Assembly (NCBI GenBank): GCA_036346225.1
Contig: JARFIW010000500.1
Coordinates: 1,364,001-1,428,000 of the forward strand
DNA: 64,000 nt
Reading direction: 5' to 3'
Origin: Platerodrilus igneus
Taxonomy: Eukaryota > Arthropoda > Insecta > Coleoptera > Lycidae
The position numbers were made by a program, and so were the translations under genes. This document shows, piece by piece, positions 1-11,869 of the stretch (position 1 is the stretch's first letter; each line of letters begins with the position of its first letter). The notes under the pieces were generated by a model that did no database searches, was not told the DNA's origin, and saw nothing but the letters and a program-made list of their open reading frames with translations.

Positions 1-540
1 TGATGGTTAAGTTGTTCTTGTCGCAAAATTCTACTAGCCTATTTCCTCTGTCATTTCTCGTGCTTAACCCAAATAAACCTACTATCGCTCCTTCATTATC
101 CTCAGCTACCACTGCATTAAAATCCCCCGCAATTATTAAATTTTCATGTCCTTTTACGTATCTTAGTATGTCTTCGATATCTTTGTGGATCGCCTCTACC
201 ACTTCCTCACTGCAGCTAGAGGCGGGCATGTATACCTGTATTATTACTGTATTTACGGGTTTAGATTCAAATCTAACCATGAGTCTCCTTCGTTCTTTTG
301 TAAGTAGTTTTCTACACGTCGTCCTATGTTTTTCCGCATAACCATCCCCACATCCGCATTTCCTTCCTCTGATCCTGTATGAATTACCCTGAAGTCTCTA
401 CTCCAAAAATCCCCCGTCTCTGGCCACCGAACTTCTCTGATTCCTACTATGTCGAGTGCTGACCTATTTATTTCGAGATTCAGGTTCTCTAGCTTACCTA
501 CTTGTTTCATACTTCTGACATTCCACGCTCCGCGTCGCAA
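1..540 (-). pseudogene. RTE-like LINE endonuclease domain (broken)
   Basis: This is the apurinic-like endonuclease of a non-LTR retrotransposon of the kind often annotated 'craniofacial development protein 2-like'. Reading leftward, the N-terminal part shows GAWNVRSM, DIVGIREVRW and the start of the catalytic fold (frame open 540 to 253). Near 290-300 the frame shifts, and the rest continues in another frame with NLIIAGDFNAVV (Asp/Asn catalytic strand) and NDRGNRLVEFC, running off the left edge. The RT half would lie outside the window. The 5' part resembles the start of the LINE at 51.5-54.6 kb. I infer a dead copy. RTE-like is my best clade guess; only a phylogeny would settle it. Confidence 0.8.
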
Positions 541-975
541 TGTTCACGGATCTTTTTCTATACTTTCCGATCGCATCCTCTGAAGTAGTTCCCTCCCGGA
601 GATCCGAATGGGAAACTACTTTACCTCCGAAATTTTTTACCCCAGAGGATGCTATCAAGTTTACTAAAAATTTCTGTACGCAGTGTACTTGGGAGGTAAT
701 GTGGTGGTTTCCCGTTGTCTTCCACATCGCAGTAGTGTGTTTTAGAATGTCATGTCGACCCCTATGGTCTCTGCCACTCTAGTTGCCGAAAAAGCTGCTG
801 CCCTCTTTCGGGGACCTGTCTTAGTCTGGTTCCTCACTAAAGACCCCACTAATTTGGTTAAACCTATAGTTCAGCTCTTTAGCGCATTGAAACGCGCAAG
901 CCATTCTACCTGTTATAGTATTTTAGAACGTCGTCAATGTGCAGATCCGCTCAGAATGGACTTAATTCCTATATC
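541..975 (-). repeat. 5' untranslated part of the same LINE
   Basis: This stretch lies directly upstream of the endonuclease frame. The segment around 575-640 matches 54,400-54,490, which sits upstream of the other LINE copy, so it belongs to the element rather than the host. No domain is recognised in the short frames here. Confidence 0.5.
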
Positions 976-1586
976 TTGATAATTATTTATTTAGCGCTGG
1001 AAATATTTTATTAAAATTGAGCTAAATTAGATTTAAAATCATACCATTTTGAAGTCTTGGAGAAGCCACATGAATTCAATCAAACCCACCACCAGGGACC
1101 AGATTGCGAACCCTAGAAAATTCACGAGCCATGCTAACGGCTTGGTGTGATCTCGCAAAATGAGTCGTTCCACAATCGGGTCGCTTATTAATGCGCGGTT
1201 ATAAAGAATACAGATATAAATAATAATTCAAACAGCACAGTGAACAAATATATGCAATTATTCGCATGAATATGTGGCAATCAATGATACATACTAACAT
1301 GACTTGATTTTATTTATTAATTAAATTGGAACATTCAAACCTTGATGTTCTTAACGCTATTAATTAGACGATTTTTTTAAAAAGTAAGGCATAATAAATT
1401 TGTGGGCATTTCTAAATGTTACAATACATACAAACATTAAAAGAAGCACTTGAATTCATTTTAAGGAGGTTGCATAGTGTGGTTTAAATTTGATATATAA
1501 AACAAAAAATCTTAAACTCGACAAAAAAGGGTAGTAGTATGTTGATTTTATTTTCACAGCGTAACGATTTTTCTGGTACGTATATA
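976..1586. other. AT-rich spacer, possible SINE relic
   Basis: No gene is seen. On the reverse strand at about 1,080-1,165 a GC-richer patch contains GGGTTCGCAATC, resembling a degraded pol III B box, with a TTAGCATGGCT A-box-like string upstream. The spacing is poor, so a tRNA-derived SINE relic is only possible. Confidence 0.3.
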
Positions 1587-2622
1587 GAGTGATTCAAAAC
1601 TTCATACAAATATTTTAACTGATGCTTAAAAATATGCCATAATATTGTTATTTACGCAAAAAAGGCTTTTTTAAAAATTAAAAAAGAGCCGGATGTTTTT
1701 AGGGTACGCATAGAAATAACGAGGCGATCACCCCATGCACTAATTGAAATTCCATAGTTAGTGACTTCAGTATAATGTTTATGCTGTATGAGATGCCTAT
1801 CGTAAAAATGTATGGTATGGTATACGGTTTAAGTTTTACAAAGCCAGAAATTAATGTGTTTTATTATAAGCAATGCCAATGACAACGAGGGAACACTCCA
1901 ATTAATTTTTATTTGTTACTTATTAATAAAAAGCATTTTTGAGTTTCGATACAAACAATAGGTGTTCTATTTTACATGTAGCGAGCTTGTAAAACGCTAC
2001 TTTACAAGCTAGTAGCATATAATCGGCATTTGCAATTTCTTTTTGGTGTCGGTGTTGATGATACCCAAATCGCAATAATAAATTTAAAAGGATCAAATGA
2101 CAGTATGCGCTTGTTGGTACACAATAAAATTCGTTGTTAAATGTTTATTCAGTTCTAGCTTCATCTTATTTTTGTTTTCTGCAAATTTTAACTTAGTAGG
2201 AAACATTAAAAAATCTGCTTTTGAAAGTAGCGTTTAACAATTTTGCTACCTGAAAAATGGAAATACACGTTGTTTGTACTAAAACCTTATTTACTAATGA
2301 GTAACAAATAAACATTATTTGAAACGTATGTCGGAGGTCATTGGCACCTCTAATAATAAAACATATCAATTTGTGGGTTTGTAAACTTAAGCCACAAACC
2401 ATACTATAAATTTTTGCGATATGCTCGTCATACAGCATAAACGTTATACCGGTGGTCACCCACCAAGGAATTTCATGTGGTGGGTCGTCTCCTTATTTAT
2501 ATGTGTACCCTGAAAACATCTGGTTCAATTTTAGTTTAAAAATTTTTTTTTGCGTAAATAATAATCTATGGTCCATTCTTAAGCATCAGTATCAGTATTT
2601 CTATAAGTTGTGAATTATCCTC
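1587..2622. mobile_element. Fold-back (long inverted repeat) element, copy 1
   Basis: The two halves are reverse complements over roughly 500 bases each. The left end begins GAGTGATTCAAAAC after TA, and the right end reads GTTGTGAATTATCCTC before TA. There is no transposase frame. A close relative lies at 4,980-6,009. The TA target and a terminus resembling the CAGAATGATTCAC of copy 2 suggest a non-autonomous Tc1/mariner-type DNA transposon (inference). Confidence 0.75.
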
Positions 2623-2999
2623 TATACAAATTAAATAATATTTTTGTTACAAATGGTAAAGTTTTGAAAATGGTCAATACAACATTAAAATGGAAAACGC
2701 CTATCAGTTTTTATTATGTTAGAAAAAGCCACTAGTTCTTACTTTATTTACATATAAATTCTATACTTATTCTGAAATTAAATTTAAAAACATGTATTGT
2801 AATTGCAATAAACTTATGTTGTGTAAAAAGCACGTTTTAAAAAATCTGCTAGTTACCTATAAAAAAATACAAAATTGTTTTCCAAGAATTTGTAAAAATG
2901 TAAAATACTAGTTTTTAATTCGTTGTTTGGAATGTTATCGAAACAGATTTTCAGGATTTAGACAGACGTTAAAGTGGTTTAATAAAATGAAGAATTCAA
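2623..2999. other. AT-rich spacer
   Basis: I see no gene, RNA or recognisable element between the fold-back element and the hAT. Confidence 0.5.
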
Positions 3000-3007
3000 C
3001 CTTTAAT

Positions 3008-4516
3008 TAGGGATGGATTCGGGCCGAGCCGGGCCGGGCTTTTAGATGCGGCCCGGTCCGGCCCAAAATAATTTGCTCCGGCCCGGCCCGACGGCCCGGC
3101 CCGAACCAAAACGCATCGGCCCGACTTGAGGCCCGGCTTGAATTTCGGCCGGGCTTCGGGCCGGGCCGGGCCGATTCGGGCCGGAATGTAACTAAAACCT
3201 TAAGTGATGTATAGATTTTTCAACATCCAAATGGAACGTATCGTTTGTTAATAAATGTATTTTCAGTTGTATAAAAATATTTCTTTACTATTATTATGTT
3301 TTTCTACAAAACTTGAATGCATCAACCTTAATAAATTATAGTTTATAGTATAATTTTAACCTCGAAGAATCTCAAAGGTATTTGGAGATGATGCACACTT
3401 GCACAGGCAATCCAAAATAGAAGGTGGTTTGCGTCAAACTTCAACCTTAAGTAACAAAATGCATTTTAGAATTCATGTACTACTACTAGTATATAGTAAA
3501 ATATTTCAAGGAAAGTATTCAAAATTTGACTGAATATTGTTTCCTCATATTCTAAACAAAGAACGTTGCCAATTTCCATTTTACAGATTGCTGGTGTATA
3601 GGTCTACATGTCGAGAATGTGCTAGCATCCGTTCAGAGAACTGATTATTCAAGTCTCGTATCAGGTAGACATTACTTTGTTGTCTATGAATATTTTTTTG
3701 TCGCATGCTTTACTGGAAATTTTAATTATTATGAAAAAAAAAATGCCGCAACATAGAATATTATTTAGTATTTACATTTTAATTTTCTATATCCATTTGT
3801 TATTTAAAGCTATAAAAAGCTAATAGCATTGTATTCGGTATGGTTTTCAACAAAGATACATTCAAATAATTAAATTTAATTAAGCTGGTTTTTGTAATCG
3901 GGCAGTTTTAAATATTTTTACATATACAGAGTGGTTTCGATTTATTCATAAATAATCTTTAGTGCGAGGCCACAATAATAAGTTAATTAATAAGTTCAAT
4001 ACAATAAACCAGCTCAATTAACATACGTTGCAATACTCCTTCAAATTAATTAAATATAACACAAACAATTTCTATTTCAAAGTTCTTGAAAAGTGGAAAG
4101 AAGTGAATATTACTTATCGTAAAAAAACTCGAAATTCACAAATCGGTTTAAATCAAATCATTTTCGTTTTCGATTTATTTCCATTATGACACACTTACCA
4201 ATATGTGTGTAACTGTACCTGGGTGATATTTTAAGAAGAGCGTTAATAATAATTTTGTTTAAGAGGCACCTAAAGAAATCATTAAATGAAATTTTTTACT
4301 AAATCAATAAATTGTATATTTTGTTATATAAACTTCGGGCCGGCCCGAATAGCCCGAAAAGCTTGAGCAGTCTGGCCCGGCCCGGCCCGGGCCCGACACG
4401 TGCTTGGCCCGGCTTGGGCCCGAAAAATTTGACCGGCCCGGCCCGAAGCCCGGCTTGATATTCGGGCCGGGCCTCGGGCCGGGCCGGGCCAAAGCCCGGG
4501 CCCGTGGCCATCCCTA
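3008..4516. mobile_element. Non-autonomous hAT element with GGGCC-rich ends
   Basis: The element begins TAGGGATGG and ends CCATCCCTA. It is flanked by a perfect 8-bp duplication CCTTTAAT at 3,000-3,007 and 4,517-4,524, the classic hAT signature. About 180 bases at each end are very GC-rich, built from GGGCCGG/CCGGCCC words in opposite orientation. The ~1.1 kb interior is ordinary AT-rich DNA in which I cannot identify a hAT transposase. Apparent Gly/Pro/Arg-rich reading frames at 4,299-4,527 are by-products of the GC repeats. It presumably relies on a transposase made elsewhere. Confidence 0.85.
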
Positions 4517-4524
4517 CCTTTAAT

Positions 4525-4977
4525 CACTATAAGGTAATAAAATTTTTTATAGAACTTTATGCAAATAGGATATGAGCTTTAAAGAGATTACATGTGATTA
4601 ATGATCTGGAGAAAATATACGATATTTTTTGTTGTAAACTTATATCCATTCATCGAGATGCTGTCTAATTTTTACGACATACAGGGATTTAATACATTTC
4701 CTCAAATTAGTCACTTGTTTAACATAACTCGTCACTTTTACATTTAAAATAACATGTACACAAATTAAAAATATTAAATTATTTTAAAATTGAATTTTGG
4801 ATAGCACATTTAGTGGCTTCATAATTATACGTTTTATTGTTATCTGTGGGTTAATTGTTTTCTAACAAAGAAGCCGTATGTTGAAAGTTTGTTTAATTGA
4901 TGTTTAATAGATTAGCAGAGATGGCGCTTAAGTTTTCTTGGTCTGTTTTGTAATTTAGAATACCGTGCTTGCTTATA
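4525..4977. other. AT-rich spacer
   Basis: No gene or recognisable repeat is seen. Confidence 0.4.
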
Positions 4978-4979
4978 TA

Positions 4980-6009
4980 CAGAATGATTCACAATTTGAT
5001 ATAAGAATGGCTTATAGATTGGTATTTTTTCAAATAAAATTAATTCTTAAAAACTAAAATTGAACCAAATGTTTTCATTGTACGCATAAAAATCAAGAGG
5101 CGACTAATCACGGCAGTGATTGAAATTTCTTCGTGAGTGACCTCCTGTATAATATTTTTTTAGACTGTATGACAAACGTATCGTAAAAGTTTATGGCATG
5201 GTTTGGAGTTTATAGTTACAAAACCACAAATTGATGTGTTTTATTATTAGCGGTGCCAATGACATCACAGACAGATGATTCAAATAATGTTTATTTGTTA
5301 CTCATTAATGAACTGAATTTTTTTAGTTTCAATACGAACAATGACTGTTCTACCTTACAGATAGCAAGCTTATAAAACGGGACTTTCAAAAACAAAATCT
5401 TTGATGTGTCCTACAAAATTAAAATTCACAGAAAGCAAAAATAGGAAAGTTGGAACTGAATAAAGATTAAACAACGACCTTTATTGTCTACCAACAAATG
5501 TTTACCATCATTTGATCCTTTTCAATTTATGACTGCGGTTATTGGGTATTTTCAATACTAACACCAAAAAGAAATTGCAAATGTCAATCATGTGCTACTA
5601 GTTTGTAAAGCTCGCTAATTGTGCCGTAGAGCACCCATTGTTTATATCGAAACTCAAAAATGAAGTTTACTAGTGAGTAACAAATAAAAGTTGTTTGAAA
5701 CGTCGGCCGGTGTCATTGGTGTCGCTAATAATAAAACACATCAATATGTGGTTTTATAAACTTTAAGCCCCAAACTGTACCACAGAATTTTACGGTAGAC
5801 TTGTCATACAAGCATAAACATTACACCGGAGATCACTCAGCAAGGAATTTCAGTCAGAACTCATGGTTAATCGTCTCATTTTTTATACGGGTCTGAAAAC
5901 ATTCGGTTCAATCTTAATTTTTAAAAAATATTTTTTTGCAAAAATATCAATCTATGACTCATTCTTAAGCATCCGTTAAAATATTTCTATAAAGTTGTGA
6001 ATCATTCTG
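4980..6009. mobile_element. Fold-back element, copy 2
   Basis: This copy starts CAGAATGATTCAC and ends GTGAATCATTCTG, with TA on both sides. The arms are reverse complements along most of their ~500-base length and align with the arms of copy 1. A transcript through it would form a very long hairpin. No protein is encoded. Its ends give the clearest boundary for this family. Confidence 0.8.
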
Positions 6010-6011
6010 TA

Positions 6012-6299
6012 CAACGTCTAAGAAATTCCTTTTTACCGGATTATCTTCCTTTTGTTTCTGCATAGTTGACAATGTGTTGTGTGAGTATTTAAGTGTTTGG
6101 CTAATGAACATTTTTTCGGGCGTCATCTTGAATCGCTTGTGTGCAAGTTTATTTGTGTTCAAATGTTTGGGATATTTGACATACATAGGATTTATTAGAT
6201 GAACATATTTTGGAGTGCACCAAATTTGATTATTTTAATTTTGGCAAATTTAATGTTTTTGTTTTTGAATATATTTATTATTTTTTTAAGTAATTTCTG
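6012..6299. other. Spacer without a recognised gene
   Basis: A reverse-strand frame crosses from the fold-back end to about 6,186, but I recognise no domain in it and do not regard it as a gene. Confidence 0.3.
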
Positions 6300-6935
6300 G
6301 TATGCTTGGAAAGATGGAACATAATATTTGAATTTTCTGCATTGGTGGATGATTTATTGATGTTTGTTGTTTATCTATTGTGTTTTTAGTGTGTAGAAGT
6401 ATGAGGTCTTTGTGGTATCAGTTTTGTGATATAATTTAGCCGATTGGTTTTGTGAAAAATTTCGTTCGATATTTTTAGGATTGTGTTATTTTTATGAAGT
6501 TCTTTTGAATTGTGAATGTAATTGTAGAATTGTAATTTAAATATCTGCCAGAATTAGTGTTTTATCGGTGCTTCTGTTATTAATTTTGGTCCTGTATTCT
6601 AATTAATTCTGTATCCAAAAATTGGGCTCCAAACTATTATTGTGTTTCTATTGTAAAAAATTTGTATATTGTAAAAGTTAAATTTTAGTAACGTTTCTTC
6701 TATTGCATCTTTTGGTATAGTTATGATAATATTGTCTACAAATTTGCAGCAGAAGGAGATGTGAAACTTAGTTGAGGTATTCTCTGTCTAATAAATCATC
6801 CATAATGTATTGTGCAATGATGCTACTGATTGTACTTCGCATGGGTGTGCCTAATATTTGTTTATAGTATTTACTATCGTACATAAAGTAGCTGCTTTCA
6901 AATACCATCCCCATGACAAATAAATTTCGTTTGGT
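6300..6935 (-). pseudogene. Penelope-like element reverse transcriptase fragment
   Basis: Reading leftward from 6,935, short pieces match the conserved PLE reverse transcriptase block found in the better copies here: a TPM-S--SSIIAQYIMDDLLD segment followed by an FVD--I catalytic-loop remnant. The later FWQIFKL piece corresponds to the SGRYLNF region of the element at 16.5-17.5 kb. Several stops and frame changes interrupt it. No GIY-YIG domain or ribozyme motif was found nearby, so this is a truncated, inactive copy. Confidence 0.65.
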
Positions 6936-6969
6936 TGATAGATGTTGATTTTATTTTAATTTTTATTTG

Positions 6970-6971
<2 letters not shown>

Positions 6972-7008
<37 letters not shown>
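6972..7008. repeat. (TA)n microsatellite
   Basis: A nearly pure TA array next to the PLE remnant and shortly before a TACAGGGTGGCA terminus. Confidence 0.95.
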
Positions 7009-7009
<1 letters not shown>

Positions 7010-7036
7010 CTAGTTCTAACAGTATACATTATATAT

Positions 7037-7830
7037 ACAGGGTGGCATTAGTTTTATGTCATTATTTAAAGGAGGTGTAAAGACCGATAAGACAAACAAA
7101 AATTGTTAATAAACCTGGGGCCTAAAGCAAACAGTTTAGCTACAAATGAACACACAAAATAGTATTACAATTGTTTTAAAACCACTGCAATGTTGATCAG
7201 GTCACAAATAAAATATACAGTCATATCACGCTTTAAATCCACAAATTAAGTTGTGTCCTTCAGCAAGCATAAATTAGTGAAACAGAGCATATTTTTGCCG
7301 CCAAACGAAATAACTCAATGTACTTTAGCTGCTACTAAAAAAAGTTTTTTAAACAAAAATGTTTTCTAAAGTTCGCATGTTCAGATAATAATCACAACAA
7401 AAATAATATTCCATAATGTGTGGTCGACTGTATTTGGTTTCTAACGTTTCTGACGCAATTCAGCTTTTATGCAGAATACAATATCCTACTTTAAGTTGAA
7501 TGTACTTTTACATTACATAGCCCGAAACCGGAGTTAGATGTTATAATTGTGTGTAAGTGTGGTGTATTTCACCTACGTGCTTAGGTAATACATTTAAATG
7601 CAGTGTTGGGCCTTAATTGTGATTGGATATAGGTAATTGGAGTTTCTTTTCCACGTTCGTAGATTAATGAGTTGTTTTTTGAAAATATGAAACCCGAAAA
7701 TTATACCTACAACGAACTTGCAGATACGGTGGAAATTTCGAACACTTATTCATTCAGGATAGCACTTGTATACGTATGTGTTTCTTAAAAAAACATATGA
7801 CAAAACAGCAATCCTAAAACTTTTACTTGA

Positions 7831-7833
<3 letters not shown>
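7037..7833 (+). mobile_element. Possible 5' fragment of a mariner-like element
   Basis: It begins TATACAGGGTGGCATTAG, the style of terminus shared by the mariner-type elements of this window. Near 7,687 a short ATG frame reads KPENYTYNELADTVEI, which loosely recalls the start of the N-terminal helix-turn-helix region of insect mariner-like transposases, then stops. No matching right terminus is visible. The rest of the stretch shows no gene. Confidence 0.3.

Positions 7834-7871
<38 letters not shown>
7834..7871. repeat. (TA)n microsatellite at the Gypsy-1 left border
   Basis: The array abuts the left LTR of the first Gypsy element. Confidence 0.95.
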
Positions 7872-7873
<2 letters not shown>

Positions 7874-7874
<1 letters not shown>

Positions 7875-10137
7875 CTCATATTTAGACCAGGGTAGAAAAT
7901 TAAATAATCACATCAAATAATTTTAATCACCGTGTATAATGAATATTATTAGATAATACGCGTTATTAAAACCGTGAAGCATAAAAATTTATTAGTTTCA
8001 TTAAACATAAGAGATTTAAATCATGTACAAGACGCTTTATATCAAAAGAAGCAGTATTAAAAAGCTCTGCGTGTAATGTAATTATTCCTAAATAAATGGA
8101 AATTACGTGCAAAATTTATCTTAATTAACTCTATTTCAAGTAACCGGTATTGAACAAAACGTACAGATAATAACTAATATTTAGTTAGGATTCACTAAAA
8201 ATTAAAGGCTATTATTTTTAATTGAAGTTAATTGAATCGTTAGTAACAGATAATATCTATAGAAACTTGTAAAAACCCAATAAAATGTAAATCCTAGAAG
8301 TGTTAGTTAGAAGTAGGATGTTTGAACACACCTGCGTATTTTAAAAGGCAATTTCAGTTTAATTTGTTTAGATAAACATGTCGATTCTAAGGATATTGAA
8401 ACGGTCAGATGCTTTAGCACGAAATACAAAACAAGGTTTATTTAAAAGCTCATTCGGCGAAAATTTTGCAGATAATTAATGTTTACAAAGAATCTTGGAG
8501 AAACCGGGGCTTAATATTCACGAGAAGGTGAGATACGGGGTTATTTAACACAGATAGTCCACATGGACTAAAATATAATCGATAATAAAGAATATCAATT
8601 TGCACCAATACGAACAGGTTAGAAAAGGAAAGAGAAAATGCGTCAAGCAAAGACACATATAGTAAAAGGCGTGATTTAAGCAACGTCACGAGGGTCACAA
8701 TTGGTTGAAAATAGGATGCAAATATCAGAGGTAGAAACAACAATTTCTGTACAAAATTAATTAGTTTTTCTCGGACATGTTTGCGTGCCGCGTGAGAATT
8801 TCTGAGATTTAAATGGGGCGAGTGAAAATTCGTAAAACCGACGCGCGAGCGACGGAATGGGAACATAGCATGAGAAATTCTTAAGAATTGTCTTGTTTTG
8901 AGGACAAAAGCGACGTGCCGGCTATTCGCTATATATACCGGTGGTAATATGAATTTCGATCTCTTAGACTTTTGACTATTCGATGCGTTAAAAGCTCTTA
9001 CATCCGCGACTTGATTGAAGATGTTAAACAGTGCATTTTAGTTTGATAAAATAATTTAAAGTTTGCTCGTATATTTTAGTGATTCAAAATAGTTTGTTAT
9101 TTACGTGCTAACATGAATGTACTTCAGTGCACTTAGATACAAGGTAATAAAATTTAGTATCACTGTACCAATTAGCAAAATTTACAACGACAAATGTATA
9201 CACAAAAGTAGGCAGTTTTGGCGTATATTGGTGAAAGACGCATGAATTTCTTTGCTATTTTCGGGGTGTTAATAATTAAATGGTTCAAAAACGTGTCTGG
9301 ATCCACAAAACCAGGGTCAGATATACACAGATGAGTTCCGGAAAAGCCCAGAAACAACTTTAAATAAATGGTGATGGAGAAAATTTTAAAAGCGTTGAGA
9401 ATTAGAAGCCGTAAATATAATCCTGTTGGAATGGTGTGATTAACTAAAGGGACGATGTACATTGAAGCTACGAGTGCTGTAACCTTCAGGTAAATTATAC
9501 TATTTTGTTTGACATTTTGGTGTGTGTTGAATAACTTTATTATACTATTTTGTTTGACATTTTTGTGTGTGTTGAATTACTTTATAATTGATTTACTTTA
9601 AATGGACATTAGTGAAATTGTACTAACCATAAAATTTTAATGTTAAGATGAAATTTGCTTGTTTAAGTAGAAAGGGGTATTTAGTATTGATGTTCTGGAT
9701 TATGATGAAATTTTAGGTATGTCTTTGAGCTCAATTAGACGAACCTAGTTAATTAACGTAAAGGGGTGGTAGATGCTCCCTTTTTACTCTGCATATATTG
9801 TTATAGCAATTAGTAGGCATCCTACAAGGACTTTAATTTTGGATGCACGTTAAAATGATAATAAAATTGATCTTGAAATTCTTTTTAAAACTGAATTTTA
9901 TGCTGAAATTTAATTTGAAAATTTAATGTATTCTGAATATTGATGTAAATAGAGTTAACGTTGATGTTTGTGGTAGGAATGTGTTGTTTAATTTTATGAA
10001 TGAGGAGGTTTATAAAATTAGGTGAGCAGCCGAGGCGAAAACAGGATCACAGCAGTTTATGACGCCCAATCGGTGGGACTAGAATTTTTTTTGTTGAAAG
10101 GACCCAGTTCCCGCATTCACAGGAGTATATCACAGCA
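7874..10137 (+). mobile_element. Gypsy-1 5' LTR
   Basis: About 2.26 kb that recurs almost unchanged at 12,438-14,660, with the internal retroelement region between; these are the two LTRs of one insertion. The LTR begins near CTCATATTTAGACC and ends TATCACAGCA. A TATA-like CTATATATA at 8,929 is a plausible promoter. This copy carries a ~48-bp tandem duplication near 9,495-9,590 that is single in the 3' LTR. The last ~110 bases contain a degenerate copy of the LTR/PBS junction. Open frames inside the LTR (8,483-8,866; 9,172-9,462) match nothing I know. Confidence 0.85.
8927..8940 (+). promoter_or_regulatory. Candidate LTR TATA box
   Basis: CTATATATACCGG lies in the middle of the Gypsy-1 5' LTR and is repeated at about 13,494-13,508 in the 3' LTR. 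It is a plausible pol II core promoter; the start site is not determined. Confidence 0.4.
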
Positions 10138-10141
10138 GTTT

Positions 10142-10160
10142 ATGGCGACCACAACGTGAG
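10142..10160 (+). promoter_or_regulatory. Gypsy-1 primer-binding site
   Basis: TGGCGACCACAACGTG lies 4 bases past the TATCACAGCA end of the LTR, where a tRNA primer would pair. The TGGCGACC start resembles the tRNA-Arg-type primer sites of some Gypsy elements, but the pairing tRNA was not checked. Confidence 0.55.
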
Positions 10161-10326
10161 GGCTCGAGTCCCAAATAAAATTTTTGTGATTTTATTCCAG
10201 GAAACTGGCGATCTGAGAGAGAGAGTTTCTGTTTGTGTATAAATTTAAGAGTATTTTAGAGTGTGTGTGAGTGAGTAAAACGTATGCAGAGAAAGGAGTG
10301 GTTAAGGAGTCAAGGAGTGGAAATTG

Positions 10327-10797
10327 GAAGTGACGATAGTGCATTAGCAGCAGAGTTGTACCAAGTACAAGCATGAAGTAAATTACACGATTAGTGAAAA
10401 GGAGATGGCTGCAGTGGTGTTTGGTGTTACGAAGTTAAAAATTTTTTTGATAGGAAGACATTTTGTAATCGAAACGGATCATTCGGCGTTGTGTGCGTTG
10501 ATGAATACGAGATTTTCTAACAATCGAGTATATCGATGGGGGTTGTTACTACAGGAGTTTGACTTTGAGATTAAATATATTAAGGGAGAAAATAATTTTA
10601 TAGCAGACGCGTTTAGTAGAAACAGGGACATGGATAACAAAAGACCGTGTGACATCATGATTGCCATGAACAGTCTACTACAAAATGATTCAGTATATGG
10701 AGAAGAGGAGATCTTGAGGAACCAGAGGCAGAGTGAGGAGCTACAGATTGTTAGAACGAAGTTAGAAAACGAACCGGGATTTAAAACTTCCATATGA
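10327..10797 (+). pseudogene. Gypsy-1 RNase H domain
   Basis: This is the RNase H end of a Gypsy Pol, which degrades the RNA strand during reverse transcription. The first ~80 bases read DSALAAELYQVQA, then the frame changes and an open frame from 10,405 shows KEMAAVVFGVTKLKIFLIGR, ETDHSALCALM (catalytic Asp) and IADAFSRN, the end of the domain. Everything that should precede it (gag, protease, RT) is absent, because only ~170 bases separate the primer site from RNase H. A large internal deletion is the simplest reading. Confidence 0.85.
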
Positions 10798-10812
10798 TAA
10801 ACGGCTTTTGTG

Positions 10813-11835
10813 TAAAAAATTCAAGAATTGGAAGTGTATGTAGTGGATAGGGTACAAGCAAAATTAATTATCAAAGATCTGCACTTAAGATATGGTCACA
10901 TAGGGATCCGAAAGACATGGTTAATTTTAGGAAACGTTTTTTCAACTAAAGACTTAGGGTTAGTAAAGTCAGTCATCAACACTTGTCACTTGTGTACTTT
11001 AGGAAAGTACAAAAATAGTACGAGTCAAGATGTGGTACAAAGTATACACGTACAAAATCCCTGGACTTAGTTGCTATTGACTATTTGAGTAATCTAGTCA
11101 GAAGTACAAAGGGACACAAACATGTGCTGATTGTGACTGATGTGTTTTCGAAATTTACCAAATTATATCCCACTCGGGATTGTAACACAGTCGGAACAAA
11201 CAAGAAATTGGAACAATTTTGTAGGAAGTAGGAACTTTTAAACGAGTATTAGCAGACAATGCTACTTATTTTAATAATCAAAGATTTAGAGATTATTGGG
11301 AGAGGCAAAACATTAAAGTGGTGTTTTGTAGCATAAGGCATCCTCAAGCGAATCCAGCTGAGCGATATATTCAAGAGACGGTTAAGTTTTGCGTTTAGCT
11401 TCACATAGGAATCATCGTTTATGGGAGGACAATTTGTCCAAGGTTGAATCTTTTATCAATGAAACCCTAGTACCGTGACAGAAACCAGTCCCATCATGCT
11501 GATCAAGCAACAGTATCCCGAAAGACCATGGCAAATTGTGCCTAGGGACGATGAATTCCAACAACTTTTGGTAGATGTGAGGGAGAGGTTAAGGAAGAGA
11601 GCTGAAAAATATACAAGGAAGATGAACGCAAGAATTAGAAAGAGGGTAAAATTTAAAGTGGGAGACCAGGTAGTAGTAAAAGCTTGAGAGTAGGGAAGAG
11701 AGATAGGATGACATGTGCTAAACTACACTTGCCATATGAGGGACCTTTTGAGATAGGTGAAGTAGTAGGGAGTGCACATATTTATTAAGGGAAGTAGGTA
11801 CGGGAAATGAGAGGACGGTTTCACGTCAACCTACT
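10813..11835 (+). pseudogene. Gypsy-1 integrase (frameshifted)
   Basis: Integrase would join the cDNA to target DNA. The zinc-binding module (HLRYGHIGIRKT ... TCHLCTLGK, HHCC type) is open at 10,828-11,070. The catalytic core follows in pieces at 11,060-11,400: VAIDYLSN (first Asp), LADNATYFNNQRF (second Asp) and NPAERYIQE (Glu), so the D-D-E set is visible but spread over frames with stops. An open frame at 11,475-11,687 gives the C-terminal region ending KVGDQVVVKA, and weak homology runs on to about 11,835. All three catalytic residues survive, but frameshifts make the gene inactive as it stands. Confidence 0.85.
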
Positions 11836-11869
11836 ATTCCTTATACCGGAGAACCAGCACCACAGGAGA

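Noticed and set aside
4299..4527. Pro/Gly/Arg-rich proteins on the reverse strand
   Set aside because: Several frames are open at once because of GGGCC repeats in the hAT end.
8483..9462. Open frames of 127 and 96 codons in the Gypsy-1 LTR, repeated at 13,049-14,030
   Set aside because: Their conservation follows from LTR identity; one is changed by a frameshift between copies, and no domain is recognisable.
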